In this document: positions 35,107 through 44,265 of the stretch, in pieces
Numbering within the stretch: the stretch's first letter is position 1
Layout of the letters: every line of letters starts with the position of its first letter
Origin: Polycladomyces abyssicola
GTDB lineage: Bacteria; Bacillota; Bacilli; Thermoactinomycetales; JIR-001
Length of the DNA stretch: 64,000 bases
Direction of reading: 5' to 3'
NCBI RefSeq assembly: GCF_018326425.1
Contig: NZ_AP024601.1
Location: forward strand, 2,530,001 to 2,594,000
Program-made: the position numbers and the translations under genes
Notes under the pieces: generated by a model
What the model was told of the DNA's origin: nothing
The model's input: the letters and a program-made list of their open reading frames with translations, nothing else
The model's database searches: none

Positions 35107-35484
35107 ATGAAATCATGGAAAGAATGGACAAAAAAACTTAAGCGGGAAGTTTTCACGTTGTACTACGCTTATCAAGACCCCAGAACTCCCATTTGGACCA
35201 AAATTGTCATCACCATCGTCGTGGCTTATGCCTTTAGCCCAGTGGATTTGATACCTGATTTCATTCCGATTCTGGGCTACTTGGATGATTTGATCCTGTT
35301 ACCCATAGGAATTGCATTCGCTATCAAGATCATTCCGATCCCTGTCCTCGAAGACAGCAGAAAAAAAGCGGATTCGATGCTACTCACGAAGAAACCTAAG
35401 AATTGGATCGCTGGGTCTATCATCGTTCTGGTGCGGTTAATTTTTATTGGCTGGTTGATCTATCTCATATATACATTTTTCTAA
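35107..35484 (+). CDS. YkvA family (DUF1232) membrane protein
   Basis: 125 residues with the DUF1232 core AYQDPRTPIWTKIVITIVVA then YAFSPVDLIPDFIPILGYLD, and a C-terminal helix from about residue 100. The motif SPVDLIPDFIPILGYLDD is diagnostic. Members are small inner-membrane proteins of unknown function. The ATG at 35107 follows GTGGGG; upstream in-frame codons belong to the transposon end. Confidence 0.85.
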   Translation: MKSWKEWTKKLKREVFTLYYAYQDPRTPIWTKIVITIVVAYAFSPVDLIPDFIPILGYLDDLILLPIGIAFAIKIIPIPVLEDSRKKADSMLLTKKPKNWIAGSIIVLVRLIFIGWLIYLIYTFF

Positions 35485-35579
35485 CAGAAGGAACCTTTTC
35501 GGGTTGATTCTTATCTTTAGGCATCCATAACTTCATCTATCCAATAAATACAATCAATCTGGTATTACCCCTCCGATTT

Positions 35580-36173
35580 TCAATTTCCACGTCTCTTATT
35601 GCTCGTCTTTAGTATGAAATAAACACCCACCGAAATAATAGTCACTATCAACGCCGGTAAAAGAAATTGGTGAATGACTTGGTGGTATCGATACCAAGCG
35701 ATGTCGAGGTATCGACCCAATACGATAAACACAACAGACCAGAGTGTCGCACTAATAAAATTGTAAATTGAAAATGCAACAAAAGACATCCTGTTGATGC
35801 CTGCCAAATAAGGAACCAACACACGTATACCCGCAATGAATTTGGAAAACAGTATGACTGGAATCCGATATTTTTTAAACTTAACCTCGGCTTTGTTCAA
35901 TCGTTCATCGGTAATGCCCAAAAGCCTACCGTATCGAAGGATCACGGGACGTCCCAAAAACCGACCGATTCCGTAGGCAATAGAGGATCCGATCACGTTT
36001 CCCGAAATAGCCACTCCCAACAGAGGCAGCAACGAAAAAGTACCAATGGTCCACTCAATACCCGATAGTGTTAATATAGTTTCTCCAGGAAATGGGATAC
36101 CGATCATTTCCAAAAGAAGAATGACGAAAATACCGCCGTAACCATAATGTTTAATCAGAGCATCTATCTGCAT
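35580..36173 (-). CDS. DedA family membrane protein
   Basis: A 197-residue DedA/SNARE-associated protein. Landmarks are GIPFPGETILTLSGI, GSSIAYGIGRFLGRP and FSKFIAGIRVLVPYLAGINR, including the reentrant-loop Arg and Pro residues. DedA proteins move undecaprenyl phosphate or phospholipids between leaflets and support envelope homeostasis. Start at ATG 36173 after GGAGGGATC. It lies between YkvA and the RND exporter and fits the envelope-oriented content of this block. Confidence 0.9.
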   Translation of the reverse strand: MQIDALIKHYGYGGIFVILLLEMIGIPFPGETILTLSGIEWTIGTFSLLPLLGVAISGNVIGSSIAYGIGRFLGRPVILRYGRLLGITDERLNKAEVKFKKYRIPVILFSKFIAGIRVLVPYLAGINRMSFVAFSIYNFISATLWSVVFIVLGRYLDIAWYRYHQVIHQFLLPALIVTIISVGVYFILKTSNKRRGN

Positions 36174-36583
36174 GTTTGATCCCTCCGTTTTACGGAGTGT
36201 CGACAGAAAATACATTGCAAATACCCTTGATCTACTCTTTATCTACTTCTTATCCGCTTTGTTAACTGTTTTCGAATCGGCTTGGCGTGCCCTTTAAAAG
36301 ACGTACTTTGATTTATTGAAATACCGAAATAAAGCCAGTTTGATTGATTTAACAAGACTGTCATTCACGCAATTTTCTCCATCTCGGCAAAAAATGAAGA
36401 AAGCGGCCCTAGCCGCTTGACAGAAAAAACTTGTATAAGGTGTCACCAATACTGAACAACACCACTGTAGGTTATTATTTTAATATTCTGTTTATTATCC
36501 ATCCGAACTTTTGATTTAGCTCCCCAGTCCTTTTTAAATGAAATCCCAACAGATCTGAAAATGATATGGGGAGGAGTTAACGC
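36174..36583. other. 410-bp spacer upstream of the RND exporter
   Basis: Holds the hairpin AAGCGGC-CCTA-GCCGCTT at about 36400-36419 and A+T-rich leader sequence. No gene and no regulator of the MerR or TetR kind that usually neighbours RND pumps. A promoter was not identified with confidence. Confidence 0.4.
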
Positions 36584-39500
36584 ATGAAACGATTAATAGA
36601 ATTGACCATGCAACGAGCGACGCTCATGGTGATTTGCATCGTACTCATTTTGGCATGGGGCGGAATTTCTGCTTATCAAATGCAACGAGATTATTTACCC
36701 AATATCAACAATACGACTTTGCTCATTTCGCTTAGAGCGCCTGGGATGCAAGCCGAGCAGATTAAGCAGGATCTTACTACACCGATTGTGGATGCTGTTC
36801 GCGCCTGTGACGGAATTCAAGATATTGAAACGAATTCTTATGATGGCGGTCTCTTGGTCAGTCTGTATTACCCGATGAATTTTGATATGGCCAAAGCGGA
36901 AAGCCAAGTGAAACAGGCATTGCAGTCCGCAGATTTGCCGGATGGTGTCAATCCGCCAGTTGTGACACGGGTGTCAACCAGTTCGTTTCCGATCTTAACT
37001 TATAGTTTGACGACCAACACCACCAAGATTGATGACTTGTCATTTCGCTCTACTATTGCGAATGATATAGCCAGAGAGTTAAAAACGGTGCCAGGAGTGG
37101 CCGATGTTCGCTTAACTGGAGCGGCCAACAATGGCTATGTAATCACGCTTCGGATGAAAGATTTGGCCAAAAACGGGGTCACAATCGATGATGTAACGAA
37201 ATCGTTGACAGCAGCCAATGTTTTGTGGAGTGCCGGTAAAATCTCGAATGTAAAAGTAACAATTCCTATAAATATAGAAGGTTTGTCTTTGTTGAACAAT
37301 ATCCCGATCAAAAACAAGGACGGTAAAAGCGTCCCGCTGTCAGCCGTTGCGGATATTTCCAAATCGTTGACGGATGTAAAAACCGTTTCGCGTACCAACG
37401 GCAAGACTAGCATTATTCTAGATGTAATAAAAACCCCGTCTGCCAACATTACTGACGTAGCAGATCGAGTCAAAGAGCGTTTGCAGCATGATCTTCTTAT
37501 CGCAAGCCACCAAATCCATGCCGATCTATTGTTGGATCGCGAACATGAATTAAATGCGGCATTGTGGGGTTTGGTTCGCGAAGGATTGCTCGGATGTTTA
37601 TTTTCCATGTTGTGTGTGTTGTTCTTCTTCCGTAATGTGCGTTCCACGTTTATTATTGCAGTATCGTTGCCCGTTTCGCTGTTGGCTACAACTGCCTTGC
37701 TCAAATCCATGGGGTATACCCTCAACATCTTGACCGTTTCCGGTTTGATTGTGGCGATGGGACGGATTGTGGATGATTCTATCGTGATTTTGGACAACAT
37801 TTACCGCCGGATGCAGGAAGCAAAAGGAGAATCGCGGTTGCACACCATAGCGCATGCCGTCTATGAGATGATTCCCGCGATTTTTGCTTCGACGGCGACG
37901 ACGATTGCCGTTTATGTGCCGATTGCGATGGTTGGCGGGATCGTAAGCGCCTCCTTTTCCGGTTTTGCCTGGTCTGTCGTGATCGCGCTGATCGTCTCGT
38001 TCTTTGTGGCGATGTTGATCATCCCCACCTTTAGTTACATGAACTGGAGAAAGGTTGTGACCGAGACGGTCACACTGGAAAATGCGATGAAGCCTTTGCT
38101 CAACTTTGCTTTTGCCCACAAAAAGCTGACCATTTTCATTTCGCTTGTTGTTTTTGCGGCTGCTGTTCTTTATTCGGCGTTTTTACCGGTGAATTTCCTG
38201 CCAAGTGGTAAAACGGGGGAAGTATCTATTAAGCTGGAATTACCAAAAGGCAGCACCTTGGCGCAAGTGGATGCGGAAGTGAAAAAAGTGGAAAATGTGC
38301 TGCGCGCCAACAAAGATGTTGCATCTTATTCCAGCAATTTTGGTTCCAATTTCACCCCGCAAAGCGATGATGTGTTTGATGAAGGCGGCGGTTATATCCA
38401 ACAGCCAAACGTGGCCAATCTGTCCGTTACATTGAAGAACAAGAATCATCTAGACACCTTTGTCAGCCAGTTGCAAAAAACAATGCCGTCGCTTTCCAAG
38501 CAAGTGAATTATACGGTAACCAGCCAGAACATCTCTGGAGACGATTCGCAACTGAAAGTGATTTTGACTGGTGCTGATCAAGCTACCTTGGATCAAGCGA
38601 CGCAAAAAGTACGGCAAAAACTGGCCACCGTTAAAGGATTAAGCGTTGACGGAAAAATTGACATGTCAGGCGGAACACCAAAATATACCGTAACCCTAAA
38701 CCCAACCAAGATCCAACAAGCTGGTGTAGATCTGGGGGAAGTGGAAAGTCTCCTTGCCAAATATACCTCGCAGGTGAAGGACTTTGATGTGATGCAGGGA
38801 GGCAAGACGATTCCGGTTGATATCTACCTCGATCAATTGAGTGACCAATCGCATCATGTTGACAGCACCAGTTTTGAAGTCCCTGCTGAAGTCATGTCGA
38901 TGCTGGCAAAAGAGACGCTCACCGGAAAAAACGGTCAATCTTATCGTTTTGATCAATTGGCAACAATTAGTCCTAACCATGCCCCATCCTCGATCCAAGA
39001 GCGGGATGGAGAGCCATTTGCTACCGTGACGGCGCAAATCACTGCAAATGACATCGGCAAGGTTTCGGATGAAGCGGAGCAAGTGATTCACAGCCTCTCA
39101 CTGCCAAAAGGGGTTACTTATTCTTTTGGCGGTATTACACAACAAGTAAAACAAATGATTGTGGATATGGCGATGGCATTGACCTTCTCTGTTCTGTTGG
39201 TATTGCTCATTATCAGCGCAGTCTTTAAGGGGTGGAAAGCGCCGTTGGCTGTTCTTTTAAGCATTCCACTAGCCTTAAGCGGTGTGGTTCTGTTCTTAAT
39301 TTTGTTTGGTGGGGAATGGAACTTAGCTGCGCTGATTGGGGTGCTGATGTTGACAGGGATCGTTGTGACCAATGGAATAGTGATGATCGATAAAATTGAA
39401 CGTAATCGCATGAATGGCATGGAGTTACGGGAAGCAATTATCGCCGGCAGTCTGTCGCGGGTACGTCCGATTTTGATGACGGCAGGAACAACCATTTTAA

Positions 39501-39679
39501 CGTTAATTCCTCTAGCTTTATCCCATGACACAGATACGGTGATTTCACAAACGTTAGGGGTAGTAGTCATCGGTGGGATGATTACTTCTACCCTCAACAG
39601 CTTTATGTTAATCCCCATCATTTACGAATCACTCCAAGGGAAAAAAGCAAAATACATGAACACAACGGAAGCTATTTAA
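36584..39679 (+). CDS. RND-family (AcrB/SwrC-like) efflux transporter
   Basis: A 1031-residue, 12-helix RND protein. TM1 begins LMVICIVLILAWGGISAYQM. The TM4 proton-relay pair is in VAMGRIVDDSIVILDNIYRR, and the C-terminal half has GILMLTGIVVTNGIVMID-type helices (LIGVLMLTGIVVTNGIVMI) and LSRVRPILMTAGTTILTLIP. Two large periplasm-equivalent loops follow TM1 and TM7. Gram-positive members such as SwrC (YerP) export lipopeptides and fatty acids. No outer-membrane or adaptor protein is expected or seen. GGGGAGGAG precedes the ATG. Own terminator downstream. Confidence 0.93.
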   Translation: MKRLIELTMQRATLMVICIVLILAWGGISAYQMQRDYLPNINNTTLLISLRAPGMQAEQIKQDLTTPIVDAVRACDGIQDIETNSYDGGLLVSLYYPMNFDMAKAESQVKQALQSADLPDGVNPPVVTRVSTSSFPILTYSLTTNTTKIDDLSFRSTIANDIARELKTVPGVADVRLTGAANNGYVITLRMKDLAKNGVTIDDVTKSLTAANVLWSAGKISNVKVTIPINIEGLSLLNNIPIKNKDGKSVPLSAVADISKSLTDVKTVSRTNGKTSIILDVIKTPSANITDVADRVKERLQHDLLIASHQIHADLLLDREHELNAALWGLVREGLLGCLFSMLCVLFFFRNVRSTFIIAVSLPVSLLATTALLKSMGYTLNILTVSGLIVAMGRIVDDSIVILDNIYRRMQEAKGESRLHTIAHAVYEMIPAIFASTATTIAVYVPIAMVGGIVSASFSGFAWSVVIALIVSFFVAMLIIPTFSYMNWRKVVTETVTLENAMKPLLNFAFAHKKLTIFISLVVFAAAVLYSAFLPVNFLPSGKTGEVSIKLELPKGSTLAQVDAEVKKVENVLRANKDVASYSSNFGSNFTPQSDDVFDEGGGYIQQPNVANLSVTLKNKNHLDTFVSQLQKTMPSLSKQVNYTVTSQNISGDDSQLKVILTGADQATLDQATQKVRQKLATVKGLSVDGKIDMSGGTPKYTVTLNPTKIQQAGVDLGEVESLLAKYTSQVKDFDVMQGGKTIPVDIYLDQLSDQSHHVDSTSFEVPAEVMSMLAKETLTGKNGQSYRFDQLATISPNHAPSSIQERDGEPFATVTAQITANDIGKVSDEAEQVIHSLSLPKGVTYSFGGITQQVKQMIVDMAMALTFSVLLVLLIISAVFKGWKAPLAVLLSIPLALSGVVLFLILFGGEWNLAALIGVLMLTGIVVTNGIVMIDKIERNRMNGMELREAIIAGSLSRVRPILMTAGTTILTLIPLALSHDTDTVISQTLGVVVIGGMITSTLNSFMLIPIIYESLQGKKAKYMNTTEAI

Positions 39680-39691
39680 GTTAATTGAACA

Positions 39692-39736
39692 AAACCCTAC
39701 ATTCATCTGCTTACGCAGAATGAATGTAGGGTTTTT
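39692..39736 (+). terminator. Terminator after the RND exporter
   Basis: ACCCTACATTCAT pairs with ATGAATGTAGGGT, then TTTTT. Confidence 0.92.
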
Positions 39737-39775
39737 TCCATTATGTGAAATATTTACAATAAATTTATTTTGGTT

Positions 39776-39801
39776 TGAAATGAACTTTGTTTTTCTACAT
39801 A
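39776..39801 (+). promoter_or_regulatory. Candidate ECF-type promoter for the PAP2 gene
   Basis: TGAAAT-16 nt-CATA, compared with the SigW-type consensus TGAAAC-16 nt-CGTA; two mismatches, exact spacing. Lies 57 bp before the chosen start, right after the upstream terminator. Confidence 0.45.
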
Positions 39802-39857
39802 AAGTCCTTTACTAACAAATGAAATATCATCTCGAATATGGCAAGGGGGGATTACCC

Positions 39858-40406
39858 TTGGATTATCAACTTTTCCAATGGATTAACCATTATGCAGGTC
39901 ACCATCCTTGGTGGGACCATATCTTTGAGGGTTTGACTACTTTTGGTCCCTATTTATATATGGCCATTCTCGTCATCTTCGCTTTACGTTCATCTACCAG
40001 ACTTGCTGCCATATATGGATTTGTAACGGCATCTTTGGCGATCGGAATGAATTTTTTAATCAGTTTGGTATATTATCGTCCGCGTCCGTTTATCTCTCAT
40101 CATGTGCATTTGTTATTACCACATCCGGCGGATTCTTCATTCCCTAGTGATCATACCACCGGAGCGGTAGCGATTGCTGTTGCTCTTTGGAATCACAATA
40201 GGAAGCTGGGGATCCCGCTTTTTATCCTTGCTTTACTAATAGGTCTCTCTCGTATTTATGTGGGACATCATTATCCAACAGATGTATTAGCAGGGATTCT
40301 TGTTGGAACCCTTTCTGCATTATTAGTCATGAAGCACGGGGAGAAGATATTGACAAAATTACCATATGTTCAAGTAAGAAAAGACCGTAAGATGGAGGAT
40401 TCTTGA
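39858..40406 (+). CDS. PAP2-family phosphatase, probable undecaprenyl-diphosphatase (BcrC-like)
   Basis: About 182 residues with six membrane helices. The three PAP2 motifs are YYRPRPF, PSDHTTG (in DSSFPSDHTTGAVAIAVALW) and SRIYVGHHYPTDVLAG, with the catalytic His pair. It should remove a phosphate from undecaprenyl pyrophosphate outside the membrane, recycling the cell-wall lipid carrier and giving bacitracin tolerance. I choose TTG at 39858 after AAGGGGGG, which gives DYQLFQWINHYAG as in BcrC; ATG 39819 lacks a ribosome site. In Bacillus bcrC is controlled by ECF sigmas, and a similar candidate promoter is present here. Confidence 0.85.
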   Translation: MDYQLFQWINHYAGHHPWWDHIFEGLTTFGPYLYMAILVIFALRSSTRLAAIYGFVTASLAIGMNFLISLVYYRPRPFISHHVHLLLPHPADSSFPSDHTTGAVAIAVALWNHNRKLGIPLFILALLIGLSRIYVGHHYPTDVLAGILVGTLSALLVMKHGEKILTKLPYVQVRKDRKMEDS

Positions 40407-40430
40407 GAATCCTCCTCAAGAATCCTTTCT
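40398..40430 (+). terminator. Terminator between the PAP2 gene and the sigma operon
   Basis: AGGATTCTTGAG pairs perfectly with CTCAAGAATCCT across 7 nt, then TTCTT. It overlaps the end of the PAP2 coding region and separates the two transcription units. Confidence 0.85.
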
Positions 40431-40472
40431 TATCAAAGACAACTCCATTCCAGGTATACAAAAGATTGAATA

Positions 40473-40498
40473 TGAAAAAAATGTAGGAGGAATTTGTA
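40473..40498 (+). promoter_or_regulatory. Candidate ECF-type (autoregulatory) promoter
   Basis: TGAAAA-16 nt-TGTA, against TGAAAC-16 nt-CGTA: two mismatches, exact spacing. It lies 70 bp before the sigma gene, downstream of the terminator, and shares element spacing with the candidate before the PAP2 gene. Confidence 0.5.
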
Positions 40499-40567
40499 TT
40501 TACCCGAATGATCTTCTTAACATACTGATGCACATCGTTTTGGGAGTGAGGCAGGAGTGGGTATAGT

Positions 40568-41128
40568 GTGGATCAAGAGCTATACGATCTGATTACAAGG
40601 GCAAAACAAGGGGATAAAAGAGCATTTGAATCCCTTGTTAATCGGTATAAAAGAAATGTATACTATCAAGCTTATGGTATGCTGAATGATGTGATGGAAG
40701 CTGAAGATGTTCTGCAAGAAGCATTTATCAAAGCATATTTCTCCTTGAAAGAACTGGACAGCATCTACGCTTTTACTTCATGGTTAAGCCGCATTGTGTA
40801 TCATTTATGTTATGACCGTTTGCAAAAACGAAAGAAAGTGAAAACCATTGTTATAGACTGGTTGGACAAAAGAAACAAACAACCCATTGATTCCGACAGT
40901 CTCATTGAACAAAAACAATTGCAGATTGATTTGCACCAGGCTATGCAATCTTTATCTTCAGAACACCGTGCTGTTCTTTTACTTAGAGAAATCCAAGGTT
41001 TGTCCTATAAAGAAATTGCGAAGATCATGAGGGTTCCTGAGGGGACAGTAAAATCAAGGATACATGCAGCCCGCTTAGCCTTACGGAATGCACTGAAAAA
41101 GAGAGGTGATCAGGATGGAGCATATTGA
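40568..41128 (+). CDS. ECF RNA polymerase sigma factor (SigW-like)
   Basis: A 186-residue group 4 sigma factor. Sigma2 (about 10-80) includes DVMEAEDVLQEAFIKAYFSL and FTSWLSRIVYHLCYDRLQKR. Sigma4 (about 125-178) includes LSSEHRAVLLLREIQGLSYK and AKIMRVPEGTVKSRIHAARL, the -35 recognition helix. GTG start after AGGAG. The 3' end overlaps the next gene by 14 bp, the usual coupling to an anti-sigma factor. It is probably held inactive by that protein and released by envelope stress. Confidence 0.95.
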   Translation: MDQELYDLITRAKQGDKRAFESLVNRYKRNVYYQAYGMLNDVMEAEDVLQEAFIKAYFSLKELDSIYAFTSWLSRIVYHLCYDRLQKRKKVKTIVIDWLDKRNKQPIDSDSLIEQKQLQIDLHQAMQSLSSEHRAVLLLREIQGLSYKEIAKIMRVPEGTVKSRIHAARLALRNALKKRGDQDGAY

Positions 41129-41633
41129 TCATTTGCTTTCCGCCTATATAGATAATGAATTATCCGAGCATAAAAGAACAGAAGTGGAGAGGCATTTACA
41201 AGCGTGTCCATACTGCATGAAGTTGTATGAAGATCTTGCTTCGATGAGCCATCAACTCGTTACTGCTTATGAGAATCTCTCCCTACCTGATCATCTGACC
41301 GACAAGGTGATGGATGCAATATACGAAAAGGAAGCTGAATATAAAGCAGAAACATTTCCACCACTTTTTTCTTATACCACATTGCGTTGGGGTGCATTAA
41401 GTAGCATTTTTCTTTTACTTTTCTTAAATGGTTTTCTCATCTTTGTAGTTGGTACCATTTTCTCCTTTACCCCAATTAGTATCTTATTACATCTGTTTCA
41501 CGGGCTTCTGACAGTTATCATGGCCATACCTTATCTTAGTACAGTCATGTGCGTTGTTTCCATCATTCTGATAGGAATTTCTCTTTGGTCGTTACGTCGT
41601 TTGTTGAACGGTAAAAGGGTGGAATTTGTATGA
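41115..41633 (+). CDS. Membrane anti-sigma factor, zinc-finger (ZAS) type
   Basis: A 172-residue RsiW-like protein. The cytosolic ZAS domain has the H-x3-C-x2-C motif in EVERHLQACPYCMKLYEDL, preceded by HLLSAYIDNELSEHKR. Two hydrophobic helices (about 98-122 and 127-160) anchor it. It should bind and inhibit the sigma encoded just upstream, with which it overlaps. RsiW has one helix, while this has two, so site-1 and site-2 cleavage may differ. The next gene starts within its stop region (overlap 4 bp). Confidence 0.88.
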   Translation: MEHIDHLLSAYIDNELSEHKRTEVERHLQACPYCMKLYEDLASMSHQLVTAYENLSLPDHLTDKVMDAIYEKEAEYKAETFPPLFSYTTLRWGALSSIFLLLFLNGFLIFVVGTIFSFTPISILLHLFHGLLTVIMAIPYLSTVMCVVSIILIGISLWSLRRLLNGKRVEFV

Positions 41634-42505
41634 TGAAACAAAGATTTCTATTCATATATAGCATAATGCTTATCTTTCTTTGTTTTGTTATGTTCAGCGC
41701 ACCGGTTTACGCTGCCGATCACAGCATCGTTTTCTCTTTATCAGATGATAAAACGATGTTTTCTCACCAAACTGTCGACATCCCCGAGCATAAAACGATT
41801 GATCATGTAGTCGAAATCGGAGGGGATGTTAATCTGGCAGGATCCGTACACGAGATTATTGTGATTGGTGGAGATCTCCATATTAAAAAAACAGCACATG
41901 TTCGAGACCTTGTATTTGTGATTGGCGGATCCGTTACACAAGAACCTGGAGCCAAAGTAACGGACGAAATAATAAGTTTTGCTTTCGACCATCAAATCGC
42001 TAACAGCATACTGATCGCTGGGACTTTCTTATTGGGCTTGTGGTTCTTTCAAATATCGATCACTTTATTGCTATTCGTGCTTCCAATAGGTACAGCGATT
42101 TTGGCTAAACATCGAATCGATCCGTTTATGACCCGTATTCGCTTTGAGTTAAAACGGATGATACTGATCGGCATCGTCACAAGTATAATGCTCATTGCGA
42201 TTGCCTTTTTGTTAACGATAAGTATCATCGGGATCCCATTGTTAATCGTCTTATACCTTCTGCTCCTTATATTTAGCATTATCAGTCTAACAGCCATCTC
42301 GTTAATCATTGGTGAGCAGATACCACTTTCAGTGGGGCAAGAAAGATGGTTAACCGCAGCCATTGGATCGGCAATCGTTACATCTCTCATTAACTTTCCA
42401 ATTTTAGGATGGTTTTTGTTATTAGGGCTTCACTGGTTATCTTTAGGTTTAATGATATGCTGGCTATGGGAAAAGCGTGTTATTCTTATCAAACCAAAGA
42501 AATAA
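41630..42505 (+). CDS. Bactofilin-like/polymer-forming N-domain fused to a multi-pass membrane domain
   Basis: 291 residues. A signal peptide or first helix (residues ~6-27, ending APVYAAD) is followed by a short right-handed beta-helix-like part with recurring short turns: VEIGGDVNLAGSVHEIIVIG, GDLHIKKTAHVRDLVFVIGG, SVTQEPGAKV. Then come four to five membrane helices (about 125-285). The design (secreted polymer-like repeat then helices) recurs as the third gene of ECF operons. It probably serves as an envelope stress effector or sensor. ATG at 41630 overlaps the anti-sigma stop. Confidence 0.7.
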   Translation: MMKQRFLFIYSIMLIFLCFVMFSAPVYAADHSIVFSLSDDKTMFSHQTVDIPEHKTIDHVVEIGGDVNLAGSVHEIIVIGGDLHIKKTAHVRDLVFVIGGSVTQEPGAKVTDEIISFAFDHQIANSILIAGTFLLGLWFFQISITLLLFVLPIGTAILAKHRIDPFMTRIRFELKRMILIGIVTSIMLIAIAFLLTISIIGIPLLIVLYLLLLIFSIISLTAISLIIGEQIPLSVGQERWLTAAIGSAIVTSLINFPILGWFLLLGLHWLSLGLMICWLWEKRVILIKPKK

Positions 42506-42527
42506 AATAAACATCTGGATAAGATGT

Positions 42528-42562
42528 TTCGAGACTGCTGACCCCTTCCTTTGTCAGCAGTC
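42528..42562. repeat. Inverted repeat after the sigma operon
   Basis: GAGACTGCTGAC pairs with GTCAGCAGTCTC around CCCCTTCCTTT. No U-tract follows; possibly part of the transcript end. Confidence 0.6.
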
Positions 42563-42581
42563 TCAAAGAACCGAAACGGCC

Positions 42582-42842
42582 ATGTTTCAAAATATGAATC
42601 ATTCGATGCAATTTTATTTTAATACGGAAAAAACGGGACCATACGTTAGGATACAAATTGTGGTGAAACGTTTCGAAAAGATTTTTCACCGCGAACTTTT
42701 CTTCCCTTTGGGAAGTCTTTTTTTATTGGTTCCAAAGATCCCCTGGTATTGGTTATATATCTTCTTTTCATTATTTTGGCTGGTATTCGTTTGGTACAAG
42801 GACTTCCCTTCATACAAGGATAATTCACACCCGCCGAGGTAG
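42582..42842 (+). CDS. Doubtful small membrane ORF
   Basis: Read from ATG 42582, 86 residues: basic first half then two hydrophobic helices (PLGSLFLLVPKIPWYWLYIF and FFSLFWLVFVWYK). The ribosome site is weak and the terminator at 42830-42856 overlaps its end. Possibly real; unrecognised. Confidence 0.3.
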   Translation: MFQNMNHSMQFYFNTEKTGPYVRIQIVVKRFEKIFHRELFFPLGSLFLLVPKIPWYWLYIFFSLFWLVFVWYKDFPSYKDNSHPPR

Positions 42843-42856
42843 ATCGGCGGGTTTTT
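42830..42856 (+). terminator. Terminator
   Basis: CCCGCCG-AGGTAGAT-CGGCGGG then TTTTT; convergent with the DUF819 gene 22 bp beyond. Confidence 0.85.
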
Positions 42857-42877
42857 CTGACCTTGTCAAAATCCGTC

Positions 42878-44068
42878 TTACAACAGCACCTGCAACAGGC
42901 GGGCCGTGGCAATCCCCACATAAGTCCCGATGGCGTAGCCCAACACGCCCAATAATACCCCCGGCGTCACCAATGACGTCCAGCGTTGGGAGACGGCCAG
43001 TGCCAGAGCGGTGGACGGACCACCCACGGTTGCCTGGCTGGCGATGGACAGCGTTTCAATCTCGATCCGCGCCCATTTCCCCAGACCGAAAACAATCAGC
43101 GCATGCACACCCACCAACACAGTCAAGAAGAGAAAGACGGCCGGTCCTTTGTTCACCAGCGTCGAAAGGATGGTCCCTGCCCCCATGGTGGCGAAGAAGA
43201 AATGAAGCATCAGGTTGCCCAGTTCTTCACCTCCACCCCAGCGGTTGATCGGCGTAAACCAGGACAACAACAGTGCGAACGTTGTATAATAAATGACCGT
43301 GGGAATCTCGAATCCGACCCATCGGGCCACGATCGGCGTGATCCACTGGGAAATGGCGACCAACGTCAGTGCCACTGCCGTCAAATACGTCATCTCATGG
43401 ATAGAAACGGTCGTCGGTCCGCCGCTCATGAAGCCGTTCCCCGCCGGTGCCGTATCAGTTTCCCGCCGGTTGCGGATGGACGGATAAAAACGGGCCAGCA
43501 AAGTGGGGATCACCGCCGTGGCCACCATCCACAAGTTGGTCATGATGTTGTCCGCAGCGGCACCCGCAGCGTACAATGAGCCGGATGTATGCACCGCCTG
43601 CCCCACGGCAGCGTAGTTCACCCCGCCGCCGATGTAGCTTGCCGCGAATTGCCCGCCCAGCTTCCACATTTCCGGCCCGATCGCATCAGCCAACAACCAC
43701 GCTCCGATCACCGTTCCCGCCAACGTGCCGACTGAGGCCAATACAAAGGCGATCAAGGCAGGCTTCCCCACTCCCCGTAAAGCACGCAGATCGGTGGACA
43801 GCAGGATGTATACGATGGCCAATGGCACCCCGTAATCATACGCAAACGTATAAAACGGATTGACAGGACCAGAACCCGTCTCGATCGACGGAGGAATCAC
43901 GCCGATATTGGCCAACACAGCCCCACCGGTGATGACGAGAATCGCCGTTCCCAACCAGGAAAACCACCGGTAACGCCGGTCCAACCAAAACGAACCGGCA
44001 ATCAACAATGTGACGACAGCTCCTACTCCCAACGGGCTGGTCACTAAAGCGGTCTCATGTGGATGCAT
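42878..44068 (-). CDS. DUF819 family membrane protein (YjcL-like)
   Basis: A 396-residue protein with about 11 helices. It opens VTSPLGVGAVVTLLIAGSFW, and contains FAASYIGGGVNYAAVGQAVH, GAAADNIMTNLWMVATAVIP, and a C-terminal SIASQATVGGPSTALALAVS. These are the repeated Gly-rich segments of the DUF819/YjcL family, an inverted-repeat carboxylate-type transporter fold of unknown substrate. GGGAGGGAA precedes the ATG. Monocistronic. Confidence 0.88.
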   Translation of the reverse strand: MHPHETALVTSPLGVGAVVTLLIAGSFWLDRRYRWFSWLGTAILVITGGAVLANIGVIPPSIETGSGPVNPFYTFAYDYGVPLAIVYILLSTDLRALRGVGKPALIAFVLASVGTLAGTVIGAWLLADAIGPEMWKLGGQFAASYIGGGVNYAAVGQAVHTSGSLYAAGAAADNIMTNLWMVATAVIPTLLARFYPSIRNRRETDTAPAGNGFMSGGPTTVSIHEMTYLTAVALTLVAISQWITPIVARWVGFEIPTVIYYTTFALLLSWFTPINRWGGGEELGNLMLHFFFATMGAGTILSTLVNKGPAVFLFLTVLVGVHALIVFGLGKWARIEIETLSIASQATVGGPSTALALAVSQRWTSLVTPGVLLGVLGYAIGTYVGIATARLLQVLL

Positions 44069-44265
44069 CGGGTTTCCCTCCCTTTGTTGGTTGACTTTTC
44101 ATTTTATTTTATACAATAACATGTGATGGTTGGATATCCCCGCCGTAGGCGAAGGCGGGTTCAGAGAATCGCACTGTCTCCTCTCGACTGTTTTGGAGGA
44201 TATTGACAGATGGATCAGGCTTTGTTCCGAAGATCCCTACGAGGTTATCCCAGTTAGCTTGAAAT

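Noticed and set aside
36417-36434. TTGACA with TATAAG as a sigma-A promoter for the RND gene
   Set aside because: Spacing is only 11 bp, too short for a sigma-A promoter.
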